Assembly (NCBI GenBank): GCA_963578625.1
Contig: CAUZEO010000312.1
Location: forward strand, 1 to 6,347
Origin: CAUZEO01 sp963578625
GTDB taxonomy: Bacteria > Verrucomicrobiota > Kiritimatiellia > SLOV01
Direction: 5' to 3'
Length of the DNA: 6,347 nucleotides
Made by a program: the position numbers and the translations under genes. Shown here piece after piece: positions 1 through 6,347 of the stretch. A model generated the notes under the pieces. The model was given only the letters and a program-made list of their open reading frames with translations, searched no databases and was not told the origin of the DNA. The first letter of the stretch is position 1, and each line of letters opens with the position of its first letter.

Positions 1-2
1 TC

Positions 3-635
3 CGAACCACCGGACCCGACGCCGCGCTCACATCCCTGCGATCCGCCCTGGAGGCGGATCCCCGTTATGCGCCCGCCCTGTTCAACCTGGGTGTCGTTCA
101 TGGATTGTGGAAGGGCGATCCGACAAATGGGGTCAGCTATTTGGAAGAGTATCTCGAATTTGGCACTGACGATGCGCAGGCGATGAGAGCCATTGACCTG
201 CTCTCGGGATTCCGCGCACGATTTGTTGCCACGGACGTTGAAGAGTCGGTTCCAGCCGGGGAAATCTTAGGGAAATACACGATTCAGGGAATCCAACTCC
301 TGCGCGAAAACCGAAACGCAGAAGCGCTTCGCGGCTTTCAGAGAGCTGTCGCCGAGCGTTCCGATTCGGTGCCCGCCTACTTGGGAATCGCGGAAGCCGC
401 GCTGCGGTTGAACCAGCCCGAATCCGCCCGCATCGCCTTGGATCGCGCGCTGCGGATCGAACCTGAGGATCGCGAAGCGATGTGGGGGATTGCTGCATTC
501 CTGGATAAAACATCGACTAATTCGACGGAGGCTGTTCGCCGATACCAGGTTTTCATTCGAAAATTCCCGGACGACACTCGATCCAAGATGGCTCGGGAAA
601 GAATCGCGTCAATTCGATCGACTCCCAGAGAATAG
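3..635 (+). CDS. TPR (tetratricopeptide repeat) protein, C-terminal part
   Basis: This is the 3' part of a gene that enters from the left edge. The reading frame is open from base 3 and ends at TAG 633-635, giving 210 visible residues. Several TPR-type helix pairs can be seen. One, at about residues 8-34, contains ALEADPRYAPALFNLGVVHG. Another, at about 95-127, contains AEALRGFQRAV and AYLGIAEAALRLNQ. A third, at about 129-160, contains ARIALDRALRIEPEDREAMWG. A fourth, degenerate one near the end contains EAVRRYQVFIRKFPDD. The small/large residue pattern (A at position 8, Y/F/L-G at 11-12, A at 20, P near 32) is typical of TPRs, which form protein-binding superhelices. Internal ATGs such as 105-107 are not the start, because TPR sequence continues in frame upstream. 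The N-terminus, and so any signal peptide or enzymatic domain, lies outside the window and the specific role cannot be told. It converges on the minus-strand genes downstream. Confidence 0.85.
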   Translation, partial: RTTGPDAALTSLRSALEADPRYAPALFNLGVVHGLWKGDPTNGVSYLEEYLEFGTDDAQAMRAIDLLSGFRARFVATDVEESVPAGEILGKYTIQGIQLLRENRNAEALRGFQRAVAERSDSVPAYLGIAEAALRLNQPESARIALDRALRIEPEDREAMWGIAAFLDKTSTNSTEAVRRYQVFIRKFPDDTRSKMARERIASIRSTPRE

Positions 636-690
636 GCATTTAGTGGTTCAATTCCTTCGTTTTGGGCTAGATGCTCTGGTTGATTCTCTG
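626..690. repeat. Bipartite inverted repeat between convergent genes
   Basis: Two nested pairs of arms are visible. The outer pair is a perfect 8-bp match: CAGAGAAT at 626-633 and ATTCTCTG at 683-690. The inner pair is GCATTTAG at 636-643 and CTAGATGC at 667-674, eight pairs with one G-T wobble. They are separated by 2 nt on the left and 8 nt on the right, leaving a loop of about 21-23 nt. The left arm covers the TPR stop codon, and the right arm abuts the TAG (693-691) of the small minus-strand ORF. A bidirectional transcription end structure is the simplest reading, but there is no T-tract on either strand, so it is not a canonical intrinsic terminator. Confidence 0.45.
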
Positions 691-888
691 CTACAAAACG
701 GGCTCTGTGCCGGGGCTGATGTCGAGATCGCTGGATGCGAACGAGACGGTCATTACGGCATGGTACGGAATCATGCACAGGGTATCCTCCTCCGTCCTGA
801 TGATCAGCTCATGCCCGGCCGCGCCGGCAGCTTCGACTTTGAGCAGTACCCCGGTTCCCGCTCCATGAAACTCTTTAACTAGGGCCAT
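691..888 (-). CDS. Small hypothetical protein, possibly Sm/Hfq-like fold
   Basis: A 65-residue ORF starts at ATG 888-886 and ends at TAG 693-691. A modest purine-rich ribosome site (GGAAA, 897-893) precedes it by 4 nt. I do not recognise a named family with certainty. The visible pattern is alternating hydrophobic strands: GVLLKVEA (about residues 13-20), HELIIRTEEDTLCMI (27-41), then PYHAVMTVSF (42-51), followed by a polar tail. This is what a small five-strand beta barrel would show. The PYHAVMTV stretch resembles the Hfq Sm2 motif (Y-K-H-A-I-S-T-I/V). There is no signal peptide or membrane segment. Its start overlaps the stop of the decayed cyclic-nucleotide-binding gene by 10 nt, a spacing that suggests former translational coupling. 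It lies in the same direction as dnaE and may be read through from it. Non-coding remnant sequence is the main alternative. Confidence 0.5.
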   Translation of the reverse strand: MALVKEFHGAGTGVLLKVEAAGAAGHELIIRTEEDTLCMIPYHAVMTVSFASSDLDISPGTEPVL

Positions 889-1252
889 GTGATTTCCAGG
901 ACCGGGTGGGTTTCAAGGTTCTCGCGGTTACGGTCCGCCGCCGTGGATCAAGCAATTCCACGATGCCGAAGCAGGAGGGGTGATCAACGGTTTCTCCACG
1001 TCTTCCTGAATGGTGGTGACGAGTCCCACCACGCCTTCTATGACGATAAACATCGATTCGCCGCTATCGCCTTCTTCATAGACGACCGCCTGAGGCTCAA
1101 ACGTCCCGATGGTGCCGAGCTCTTCGATCTCCCGGCGCTCTTCTTTCGTCAGGTGCGCGTTGCACCCCTTCCAACAAGTTATTTTCTCCGCCCATTGCGC
1201 ACTCTTTTGTCGCTTCTGGCATGTCCGAACTTTTCGTTTCGTCCTTTTCCAT
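879..1252 (-). pseudogene. Decayed cyclic-nucleotide-binding (Crp-type effector) domain gene
   Basis: Read on the minus strand in successive frames, the pieces of a cNMP-binding domain appear in the right order. The first is a start at ATG 1252-1250 (MEKDETKSSDMPEATK..., to about 1160). The second is AHLTKEERREIEELG and QAVVYEEGDSGESMFIVIEG, about 1158-990. The third is FGIVELLDPRRRTVTARTL, about 976-908. The last is VLEITWP with stop TAG 881-879. EEGDxGESMFIVIEG is the signature of the beta roll in this family (Crp/FNR effector domains, PKA regulatory subunits). Frame changes are needed near 1156-1162, 985-992 and 901-906. The ligand-contact block FGE(L/I)A has become FGIVE, so the conserved glutamate is out of place. 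No DNA-binding helix-turn-helix follows. The first 74 nt overlap the end of dnaE. With three breaks in 374 bp next to unbroken 3.5-kb and 1.4-kb genes, real decay is more likely than sequencing error. Confidence 0.7.
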
Positions 1253-4200
1253 TCGCAAGCGTCGCCTCGCGATGAATGTTCAGCGCCACAGCGCCCGGTC
1301 CGATCGCCGCATCCAACTCGCTCACCAGCGTGTACGCTGGGCTCACGAGGTAGGTTTCTTCCGGTTTGATGATAACGGTTTCGCCTTCCGGAAACCGGAT
1401 TCTGAAAGAGACCGGCGTATCCCCGGGATGACGCAGAAGAATATCGCGAATCTTTTCCAGCAGATTGTCATCGGTTTTCGCGCCGGTGAGCTGCAGCATT
1501 ACCTCCCGCGTATATCGCCTCGGGATGTTGGGCAACGGATAGATCTCTTGCGCGATCATACGGATCTGGTCGCCCTCCTCCTTCCGTATTTCGCCGCAAA
1601 CCATGATTGGGGATTCTTCCGCCAGGTGCATTCCGTAGGTGCGAAACGCATCTGGGAAAACGACGATTTCGACGGCCCCGTCCAGGTGGGCTAGTTGGAA
1701 CGTGCCCATCGGTTCTTTTGTCTTTCGGGTAAAGCGTTTTTGAAATTGCTCTACGATGCCGCCGATTCGCGTCATGGTTCCGGGCTCAAGCTCCTCCATG
1801 TGTCCGGTGTCCGCGAGATTGAAGTTGAAGAGGATCCACTCGTGCTCTTTGAGAGGGTGCCCGGAAATATAGAAACCCAGCAGCTCTTTTTCGCCGGACA
1901 GCATGACGTTCTGCGGCCAGGACGGAAAATCAGGCAACTCTTCTTCCTCGTTCGCAGGCCCGGTCGAATCTATCATGTCGAACAGCGATGCCTGCCCTGA
2001 GGCACGATCCCGCTGCGCTCCCGCCGCCCGGCTCATGGCGAAGTCTATGTTTTCGAATAGACGGCCGCGACTCATCCCACAGTAATCGAATGCGCCGCAC
2101 TTGATTAAGCTTTCCAGCGCTTTGCGGTTGCAGGCCTGGCCGTCGACGCGAGAGCAGAAGTCGAGGAGGCCGGTGAAGGCGCCTCCCCGTTCGCGCTCTT
2201 CGACAATGGCCTCGACCGCGCCAACCCCGACGTTCTTGATCCCGGCCATTCCGAAACGAATTCCATCGGCAACGGGGGCGAATCGCACCCCGCTCTCGTT
2301 GACATCCGGCGCATGCACCTTCTGTCCCATGGTATGCGCTTCCGTGATGAGGACGGGAAGTTTGTCCGAATTTCCCATTTCAATAGACATGAGTGCGGCC
2401 ATGAATTCGGAAGGGTAGTGGGCTTTCAGGTATGCCGTTTGGTAGGAGATAACCGCATAGGCGGCGCTGTGGGACTTGTTGAATCCGTAGCCCGCGAACT
2501 GCTCGATGTCCGAGAAAATCTTCTCCGCTTTTTTCCCGGGAATATTGTTGGTGACTTTGCAGCCGCTGATGAAGGACTCTTTCATCCTCTCCATCTCGTC
2601 CCGATTTTTTTTCCCCATCGCGCGGCGGAGGATGTCGCCCTGGCCTAGAGAGAAGCCGGCCAGGACGTTCGCGGCCTGCTGAACCTGCTCCTGGTACAGC
2701 ATCACACCGTAGGTTTCTTCCAGGACCGGAGCCAGGAGCGGATGATCGTAGCTGATCTTCACTTTTCCGTTCTTCCGGTTGATGAAGTCGTCCAGCATGT
2801 TCATCGGCCCCGGGCGGTAGAGGGCGATCATGGCGATGAGGTCCTCGAAACGGCTGAGTCCGATGCGGCGAAGAAGGTCGCGCATGCCCCGGCTTTCCAC
2901 CTGGAACACGCCGACGGTCTCGCCGCGATTCAGGAGCGCAAATGCCTTTTCGTCGCGCGTCGAAAGAGAATCGAGATCGAGTTCCACGCCATGCCTGGCC
3001 TGTACGTTGTTCACCGCCTCCTGGATGACGGTGAGGGTCTTCAGGCCGAGAAAATCCATCTTGAGCAGGCCCGTTTGTTCAAGCGGTTTCATTTCGAACT
3101 GGGTGACCGGTTCGTGGTTCTTATCCCGTGCCAGCGGAACGAGTTCCATCAACGGTTTTTCCCCGATGACAACGCCGGCGGCATGGGTGCCGGGATTGCG
3201 AGGGAGCCCCTCCAGCACATGGGCATAGGTCATGATCCGCTTCGCGTTCGCGTCGGTATCCGTGATGCGCTTGAAATCGGGATTCAGCTCCAGCGCCAGC
3301 GCCAGCGTCATATTCGGGTCGTCCGGCACCATTTTTGCCAACCGGTCGCACTCCGCGAATGGAATTTCCAGTACTCGCCCGATGTCGCGGATTACGGTTT
3401 TGGCGCCCAGCGTTCCAAAGGTGATGATCTGTGCGACATTCTCCCGCCCGTACCGATCTTTGACGTAATCGATGACTTCACCGCGCCGGGCCTGGCAAAA
3501 ATCGATATCAAAGTCGGGCGGAGAAACTCGCTCCGGATTCAGGAATCTCTCGAATATCAGGTTGTATTGCAGGGGATCGATATTGGTGATGCCCAGGGCG
3601 TAGGCGAGGATGCTACCTGCGCCGGAACCCCTGCCGGGCCCGACCGGAATTTTCATGTCCCGGGCAAATCGAACGAAATCCCACACCACGAGGAAGTAAT
3701 TGATGAAGTTGGTTTTCTCGATGATTCCCAGTTCGTAGACGAACCGGTCCACGATTCTTTTTTCTTCGTCATTACGCGGCTGTCTGACGTCCGCGACTCC
3801 GTATCGCGCGTTCAGACCGTCTGCGCCCAGCTTCAGGAGATACTCTTTCTGGGCGTAGCCTTCGGGTACATCGTAGTGAGGAAAATGCAGATCGCCGTTC
3901 AGGTCGAGGGTCACATTGCAGCGTTCCGCAATCTCAAACGTGTTTTCGATTGCTCCCGGCACTTCTCCGAACAGCCGCCGCATTTGACTGCCACTCTTCA
4001 TGAAAAACTGATCGCTCCCGTATTTCATCCGGTTGGGATCGCTCATCACGGTGGCGGTCTGGAGGCAGATCATACAGTCGTGGGCCTCGGCGTCCTCCGG
4101 GTTCAAATAGTGAACGTCGTTGCTGCAGATCATGGGCAGATCCAGGCGTTTCGCGACTTCGAGAATGCCCCGATTCGCCGTTCGTTGCTCCTCAAGCCCG

Positions 4201-4745
4201 TGGTCCTGCAATTCGAGGTAGAATCGGCCCGGACCGAAAATTTCGCTGAATTCGGCGGCGGCTTGTGCCGCGCCGTCGATGGTCCCATGCACACAGGTTT
4301 CGGCGACTTCGCCCTTCAAACAGGCGGACAAACCGATGATGCCCTCGGAGTTAGCGGCGAGCATTTCTTTGTCAATGCGCGGTTTATAGTAAAAGCCCTC
4401 CAGATGGGCCTTGGAAACCATCCGCTGGAGATTAGCGTACCCGGTTTCATTCTCCGCCAGCAGAACCAAGTGGTTGGATTGGGAGCCGCCGGGGCCGGTC
4501 CGGCGTTCGTGCATGCTCCCGTGCGCCATGTAGACTTCGCAGCCTAGGATCGGCTTTACGCCCGCGCTCCGGGCTTTCTGGTAGAAATCGACCACGCCGT
4601 AGAGAACTCCGTGATCGGTGATTGCGGTGGCGGCCATGCCCAGCTCGGCCGCCTTTGACATCACATCCTTGATGCGGCAGGCGCCATCCAGCAGGCTATA
4701 CTCCGTGTGAAAATGGAGATGGACGAAGGGTTCCTGGTCCGACAC
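1179..4745 (-). CDS. dnaE: DNA polymerase III subunit alpha (DnaE1 type)
   Basis: This is the catalytic subunit of the replicative DNA polymerase, complete at 1188 aa, close to the usual length of about 1160. The PHP domain lies at about residues 5-285. It keeps the full metal-ligand set: H11 and H13 (HLHFHTEYS), D20, H45 (TDHG), E70 (GCEVY), H92, C142, D210 and H212 (NDVHY). The polymerase core has the catalytic aspartates D413 and D415 (PDFDIDF) and D564 (KMDFLGLKTL). A helix-hairpin-helix GIKNVGVG starts near 835. A beta-clamp-binding motif QASLF is at 918-922, and an OB fold lies at about 990-1050 (MTRIGGIVEQFQKRF). A 31-residue basic tail (1158-1188) follows the normal end GPGAVALNI. The start is GTG 4745-4743, with GGGGA (4759-4755) 9 nt upstream, and places HLHFH at the expected N-terminal position. 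No proofreading exonuclease domain is fused, as expected for DnaE rather than PolC. Its 3' end overlaps the decayed CNB gene. Confidence 0.98.
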   Translation of the reverse strand: MSDQEPFVHLHFHTEYSLLDGACRIKDVMSKAAELGMAATAITDHGVLYGVVDFYQKARSAGVKPILGCEVYMAHGSMHERRTGPGGSQSNHLVLLAENETGYANLQRMVSKAHLEGFYYKPRIDKEMLAANSEGIIGLSACLKGEVAETCVHGTIDGAAQAAAEFSEIFGPGRFYLELQDHGLEEQRTANRGILEVAKRLDLPMICSNDVHYLNPEDAEAHDCMICLQTATVMSDPNRMKYGSDQFFMKSGSQMRRLFGEVPGAIENTFEIAERCNVTLDLNGDLHFPHYDVPEGYAQKEYLLKLGADGLNARYGVADVRQPRNDEEKRIVDRFVYELGIIEKTNFINYFLVVWDFVRFARDMKIPVGPGRGSGAGSILAYALGITNIDPLQYNLIFERFLNPERVSPPDFDIDFCQARRGEVIDYVKDRYGRENVAQIITFGTLGAKTVIRDIGRVLEIPFAECDRLAKMVPDDPNMTLALALELNPDFKRITDTDANAKRIMTYAHVLEGLPRNPGTHAAGVVIGEKPLMELVPLARDKNHEPVTQFEMKPLEQTGLLKMDFLGLKTLTVIQEAVNNVQARHGVELDLDSLSTRDEKAFALLNRGETVGVFQVESRGMRDLLRRIGLSRFEDLIAMIALYRPGPMNMLDDFINRKNGKVKISYDHPLLAPVLEETYGVMLYQEQVQQAANVLAGFSLGQGDILRRAMGKKNRDEMERMKESFISGCKVTNNIPGKKAEKIFSDIEQFAGYGFNKSHSAAYAVISYQTAYLKAHYPSEFMAALMSIEMGNSDKLPVLITEAHTMGQKVHAPDVNESGVRFAPVADGIRFGMAGIKNVGVGAVEAIVEERERGGAFTGLLDFCSRVDGQACNRKALESLIKCGAFDYCGMSRGRLFENIDFAMSRAAGAQRDRASGQASLFDMIDSTGPANEEEELPDFPSWPQNVMLSGEKELLGFYISGHPLKEHEWILFNFNLADTGHMEELEPGTMTRIGGIVEQFQKRFTRKTKEPMGTFQLAHLDGAVEIVVFPDAFRTYGMHLAEESPIMVCGEIRKEEGDQIRMIAQEIYPLPNIPRRYTREVMLQLTGAKTDDNLLEKIRDILLRHPGDTPVSFRIRFPEGETVIIKPEETYLVSPAYTLVSELDAAIGPGAVALNIHREATLANGKGRNEKFGHARSDKRVRNGRRK

Positions 4746-4800
4746 CGCTCAATTTCCCCGCTTACGTTGAATTTCTCACCTGCAACACTCCGATGAACCA

Positions 4801-4829
4801 TCTATACCGCACTGCCGTAGAGCTGCCAA
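4801..4829 (-). promoter_or_regulatory. Predicted sigma70-type promoter of dnaE
   Basis: On the minus strand there is a -35 box TTGGCA (4829-4824), a 17-nt spacer, and a -10 box TATAGA (4806-4801). Each box differs from consensus at about one or two positions and the spacing is ideal. Transcription would start near 4794, giving a leader of about 50 nt before the GTG start. The -35 box overlaps the inverted repeat CTGCC-AA-GGCAG (4823-4834), which could be an operator or chance. No other box pair of this quality was seen in the divergent region. Confidence 0.6.
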
Positions 4830-4886
4830 GGCAGGAGCTTTGAAGCCTGTACAATTCATTGATTTTGGTGCATAGTGCGGATAAGT

Positions 4887-4917
4887 GTAGACATCAGGAG
4901 CCGTCCTGTAGTAGACA
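4887..4917. repeat. Operator-like repeat upstream of the EF-G gene
   Basis: Two direct copies of GTAGACA (4887-4893 and 4911-4917), 24 nt apart from start to start, bracket a perfect 5-bp inverted repeat CAGGA-GCCG-TCCTG (4895-4908). In the transcript the inner repeat could form a small hairpin with a GCCG tetraloop. As DNA, the arrangement resembles a binding site for a dimeric regulator. It lies about 75-100 bp before the EF-G start codon. A short repeat like this can also arise by chance. Confidence 0.3.
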
Positions 4918-4989
4918 GCACCCCGTTTTTTCGTCTCCATTCGGACGTCCGTTTTTATTCGAAAGCGGTCCAACCCCGGGATTTGTTTC

Positions 4990-6347
4990 GTGAACGAACT
5001 GGAAAGCACCAGAAATATAGGCATCTCAGCTCATATCGACAGCGGGAAAACCACGCTGACGGAGCGGTTTCTTTTCTACGCCGGGAAGATCCACAAGATG
5101 GAGGAGGTCCGTGGCGGCGGGGACGGCGCAACCATGGATCACATGGATCTGGAAAAGGAAAAGGGCATTACGATTACGTCCGCGGCGACGACCGTGTCCT
5201 GGGGCGATCACAAGATCAACATTATCGACACCCCCGGACACGTCGATTTCACGGTGGAGGTTGAACGATCGCTGCGCGTACTGGATGGCGCAATTCTGAT
5301 TTTGTGCTCTGTGGCCGGTGTCCAGTCTCAGTCCATTACAGTGGACCGTCAAATGAAGCGGTACAGTGTTCCGCGGCTCGCCTTTATTAACAAGATGGAC
5401 CGTGTCGGCGCGGATCCGATACGCGGGCTGCGGGATCTTCAGGAAAAACTCAGCCTGAACGCGGTGCTCATGCAGGTGCCGATCGGCGCCGAATCGGAAT
5501 TTGCCGGGGTCGTCGATCTGATCCGCATGGAAGCGCTCTATAACGAGGGCGACCAGGGCGAGGATCTTGTCAAGCGGGCTATTCCGGACGACGTACTGCC
5601 GTTCGCGGAGCAGAAACGCCACGACATGCTCGAATCGCTTTCTTTGTTCAGCGAAGAGCTGATGGAGACCTTCCTCGACGGCAAAGAGATCGATGAAGAG
5701 CTTATTCATCAGGCGGTGCTCGAGGGCGTGCGCAGCACCGAGCTGGTTCCCGTATTTCTAGGGACCGCGATCAAGAATACCGGCGTGCAACCGCTAATGG
5801 ACGCCATCTGCCGGTACCTGCCGTCCCCGATCGAGAGTGCTACCGTGTTCGCCAAGGTCGTGGGGAACGAGGAGGAAGAAGTCGAACTGTTTCCCGATCC
5901 AGAGAAGCCGTTCGTGTGCATGGCTTTCAAGCTCACCGATGAGGACTACGGTCAGCTGACCTATATCCGCATTTACCAGGGCACGATTCAGAAGGGAGAT
6001 ACCCTGGTCAATTCCCGGACCGGCAGGAAGGTCCGAGTGGGCCGCCTGGTACGAATGCATGCAAACGACAGGCAGAATATCGATTCGGCATGCGCCGGAG
6101 ATATTATTGCGATGATCGGCGTGGACTGCGCGTCCGGCGATACTTTCTGCCATGAAGGCGTCGACGTGACGCTTGAGTCGATGTACGTGCCCGACGCGGT
6201 CATTTCGTACTCAATCCAGCCGAAAGAAACGGCCATGGCGGACAAACTGGTGAAGGCAATTACCCGGTTTATGAAGGAAGATCCGACGTTTCATGTGCAT
6301 ACCGACGAAGATTCCGGAGAGATGATCATATCGGGGATGGGCGAGTT
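4990..6347 (+). CDS. fusA: Elongation factor G, mitochondrial-EFG1-like (spdEFG1) type, 5' part
   Basis: This translational GTPase moves tRNAs and mRNA through the ribosome after peptide-bond formation. The window holds 452 codons of an expected 690-700; the frame is still open at the right edge. In the G domain, the P-loop is AHIDSGKT (14-21), switch I ends GITITSAAT (59-67), and G3 is DTPGH (80-84) with the catalytic His at 84. G4 is NKMD (134-137) and G5 is GTAIKN (258-263). Domain II runs from about 312 (KPFVCMAFKL) to 400, and domain III starts near 408. The serine in AHIDSGKT (alanine in classical bacterial EF-G), and the blocks HKMEEVRGGGDGATMD and VQSQSITVDRQMKRY, match human GFM1 and the bacterial spdEFG1 group. 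In that group translocation and ribosome recycling are divided between two EF-G paralogues. The GTG start was chosen because it puts NIGISAHID at residue 9 and has GGGA 8 nt upstream. Confidence 0.95.
   Translation, partial: MNELESTRNIGISAHIDSGKTTLTERFLFYAGKIHKMEEVRGGGDGATMDHMDLEKEKGITITSAATTVSWGDHKINIIDTPGHVDFTVEVERSLRVLDGAILILCSVAGVQSQSITVDRQMKRYSVPRLAFINKMDRVGADPIRGLRDLQEKLSLNAVLMQVPIGAESEFAGVVDLIRMEALYNEGDQGEDLVKRAIPDDVLPFAEQKRHDMLESLSLFSEELMETFLDGKEIDEELIHQAVLEGVRSTELVPVFLGTAIKNTGVQPLMDAICRYLPSPIESATVFAKVVGNEEEEVELFPDPEKPFVCMAFKLTDEDYGQLTYIRIYQGTIQKGDTLVNSRTGRKVRVGRLVRMHANDRQNIDSACAGDIIAMIGVDCASGDTFCHEGVDVTLESMYVPDAVISYSIQPKETAMADKLVKAITRFMKEDPTFHVHTDEDSGEMIISGMGE

Larger units (their letters stand above)
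4746..4989. other. Divergent intergenic region dnaE / EF-G
   Basis: This region of 244 bp has no convincing ORF. Besides the dnaE promoter it holds, on the EF-G side, TTGATT (4859-4864) 15 nt before GATAAG (4880-4885), a weak candidate promoter for the EF-G gene. It also holds a short inverted repeat flanked by direct repeats (4887-4917) and a 10-bp palindrome CGGACGTCCG followed by five T (4942-4956). A ribosome site GGGA (4978-4981) lies 8 nt before the EF-G GTG. The EF-G promoter is not clear from sequence alone. Confidence 0.6.

Noticed and set aside
645..655. GGTTCAATTCC, resembling a tRNA T-arm
   Set aside because: The flanks do not pair as a T-stem, and no acceptor, D or anticodon arm could be found around it on either strand.
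626..690. Integron attC-like site
   Set aside because: The nested repeat lacks the RYYYAAC/GTTRRRY core sites and no integrase or gene cassettes are nearby.
985..1162. Programmed frameshifting in the CNB gene
   Set aside because: Three separate shifts in different directions, without slippery heptamers or visible downstream stimulators, fit decay better than recoding.
889..1275. Plus-strand open frame over the CNB remnant and the dnaE end
   Set aside because: The minus strand carries recognisable CNB and DnaE sequence here; the plus-strand product has no recognisable features.
3291..3308. Three tandem CAGCGC-type hexamers
   Set aside because: They encode an Ala-Leu run within DnaE; this is codon-level repetition and not a separate element.
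2742..4547. A 601-codon open frame on the plus strand, antisense to dnaE
   Set aside because: Its codons are the exact reverse complements of dnaE codons, so stops could only arise from TTA, CTA or TCA codons, which this GC-rich gene avoids. The product is His-rich with no recognisable domain, while dnaE is certain.
4776..5024. Minus-strand open frame across the dnaE/EF-G intergenic region
   Set aside because: It overlaps the predicted dnaE promoter and the EF-G start, has no good ribosome site, and its product shows no domain pattern.
5026..5709. A 227-codon open frame antisense to the EF-G gene
   Set aside because: It has the same codon-complement register as above, lies wholly inside a certain EF-G gene, and its product has no family character.

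Overview
The window is a stretch of bacterial chromosome with fairly high GC content. It carries two long, intact housekeeping genes transcribed away from each other: dnaE on the minus strand and an EF-G gene on the plus strand. A small accessory segment lies beyond the 3' end of dnaE. The DnaE retains a complete set of PHP metal-ligand residues. The EF-G belongs to the mitochondrial-EFG1-like (spdEFG1-type) branch. Together these suggest a deep-branching, soil or environmental phylum such as Acidobacteriota, or another lineage using split-function EF-Gs. This placement comes from recalled family resemblance and is not secure.

Layout: (1) 1-635, plus strand: the 3' part of a tetratricopeptide-repeat protein. 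(2) 636-690: a short convergent intergenic region holding a bipartite inverted repeat. (3) 691-888, minus strand: a 65-codon small ORF of unknown function with an Sm/Hfq-like look at its C-terminal half. (4) 879-1252, minus strand: the remains of a cyclic-nucleotide-binding (Crp-type effector domain) gene, readable only if three frame changes are accepted, and overlapping the end of dnaE. (5) 1179-4745, minus strand: complete dnaE (1188 aa). (6) 4746-4989: the divergent promoter region, with a good sigma70-like promoter for dnaE and operator-like repeats in front of the EF-G gene. (7) 4990-6347, plus strand: EF-G, cut by the window end within domain III.

The two large genes serve replication (Pol III alpha polymerase) and translation (ribosomal translocation) and share only a divergent control region. 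The minus-strand genes downstream of dnaE could be read from the dnaE promoter. No mobile element, CRISPR array, convincing tRNA or rRNA, or obvious new defence system is visible. The parts most worth a second look are the decayed CNB gene, the small Sm-like ORF, and the structured repeat between the convergent genes.
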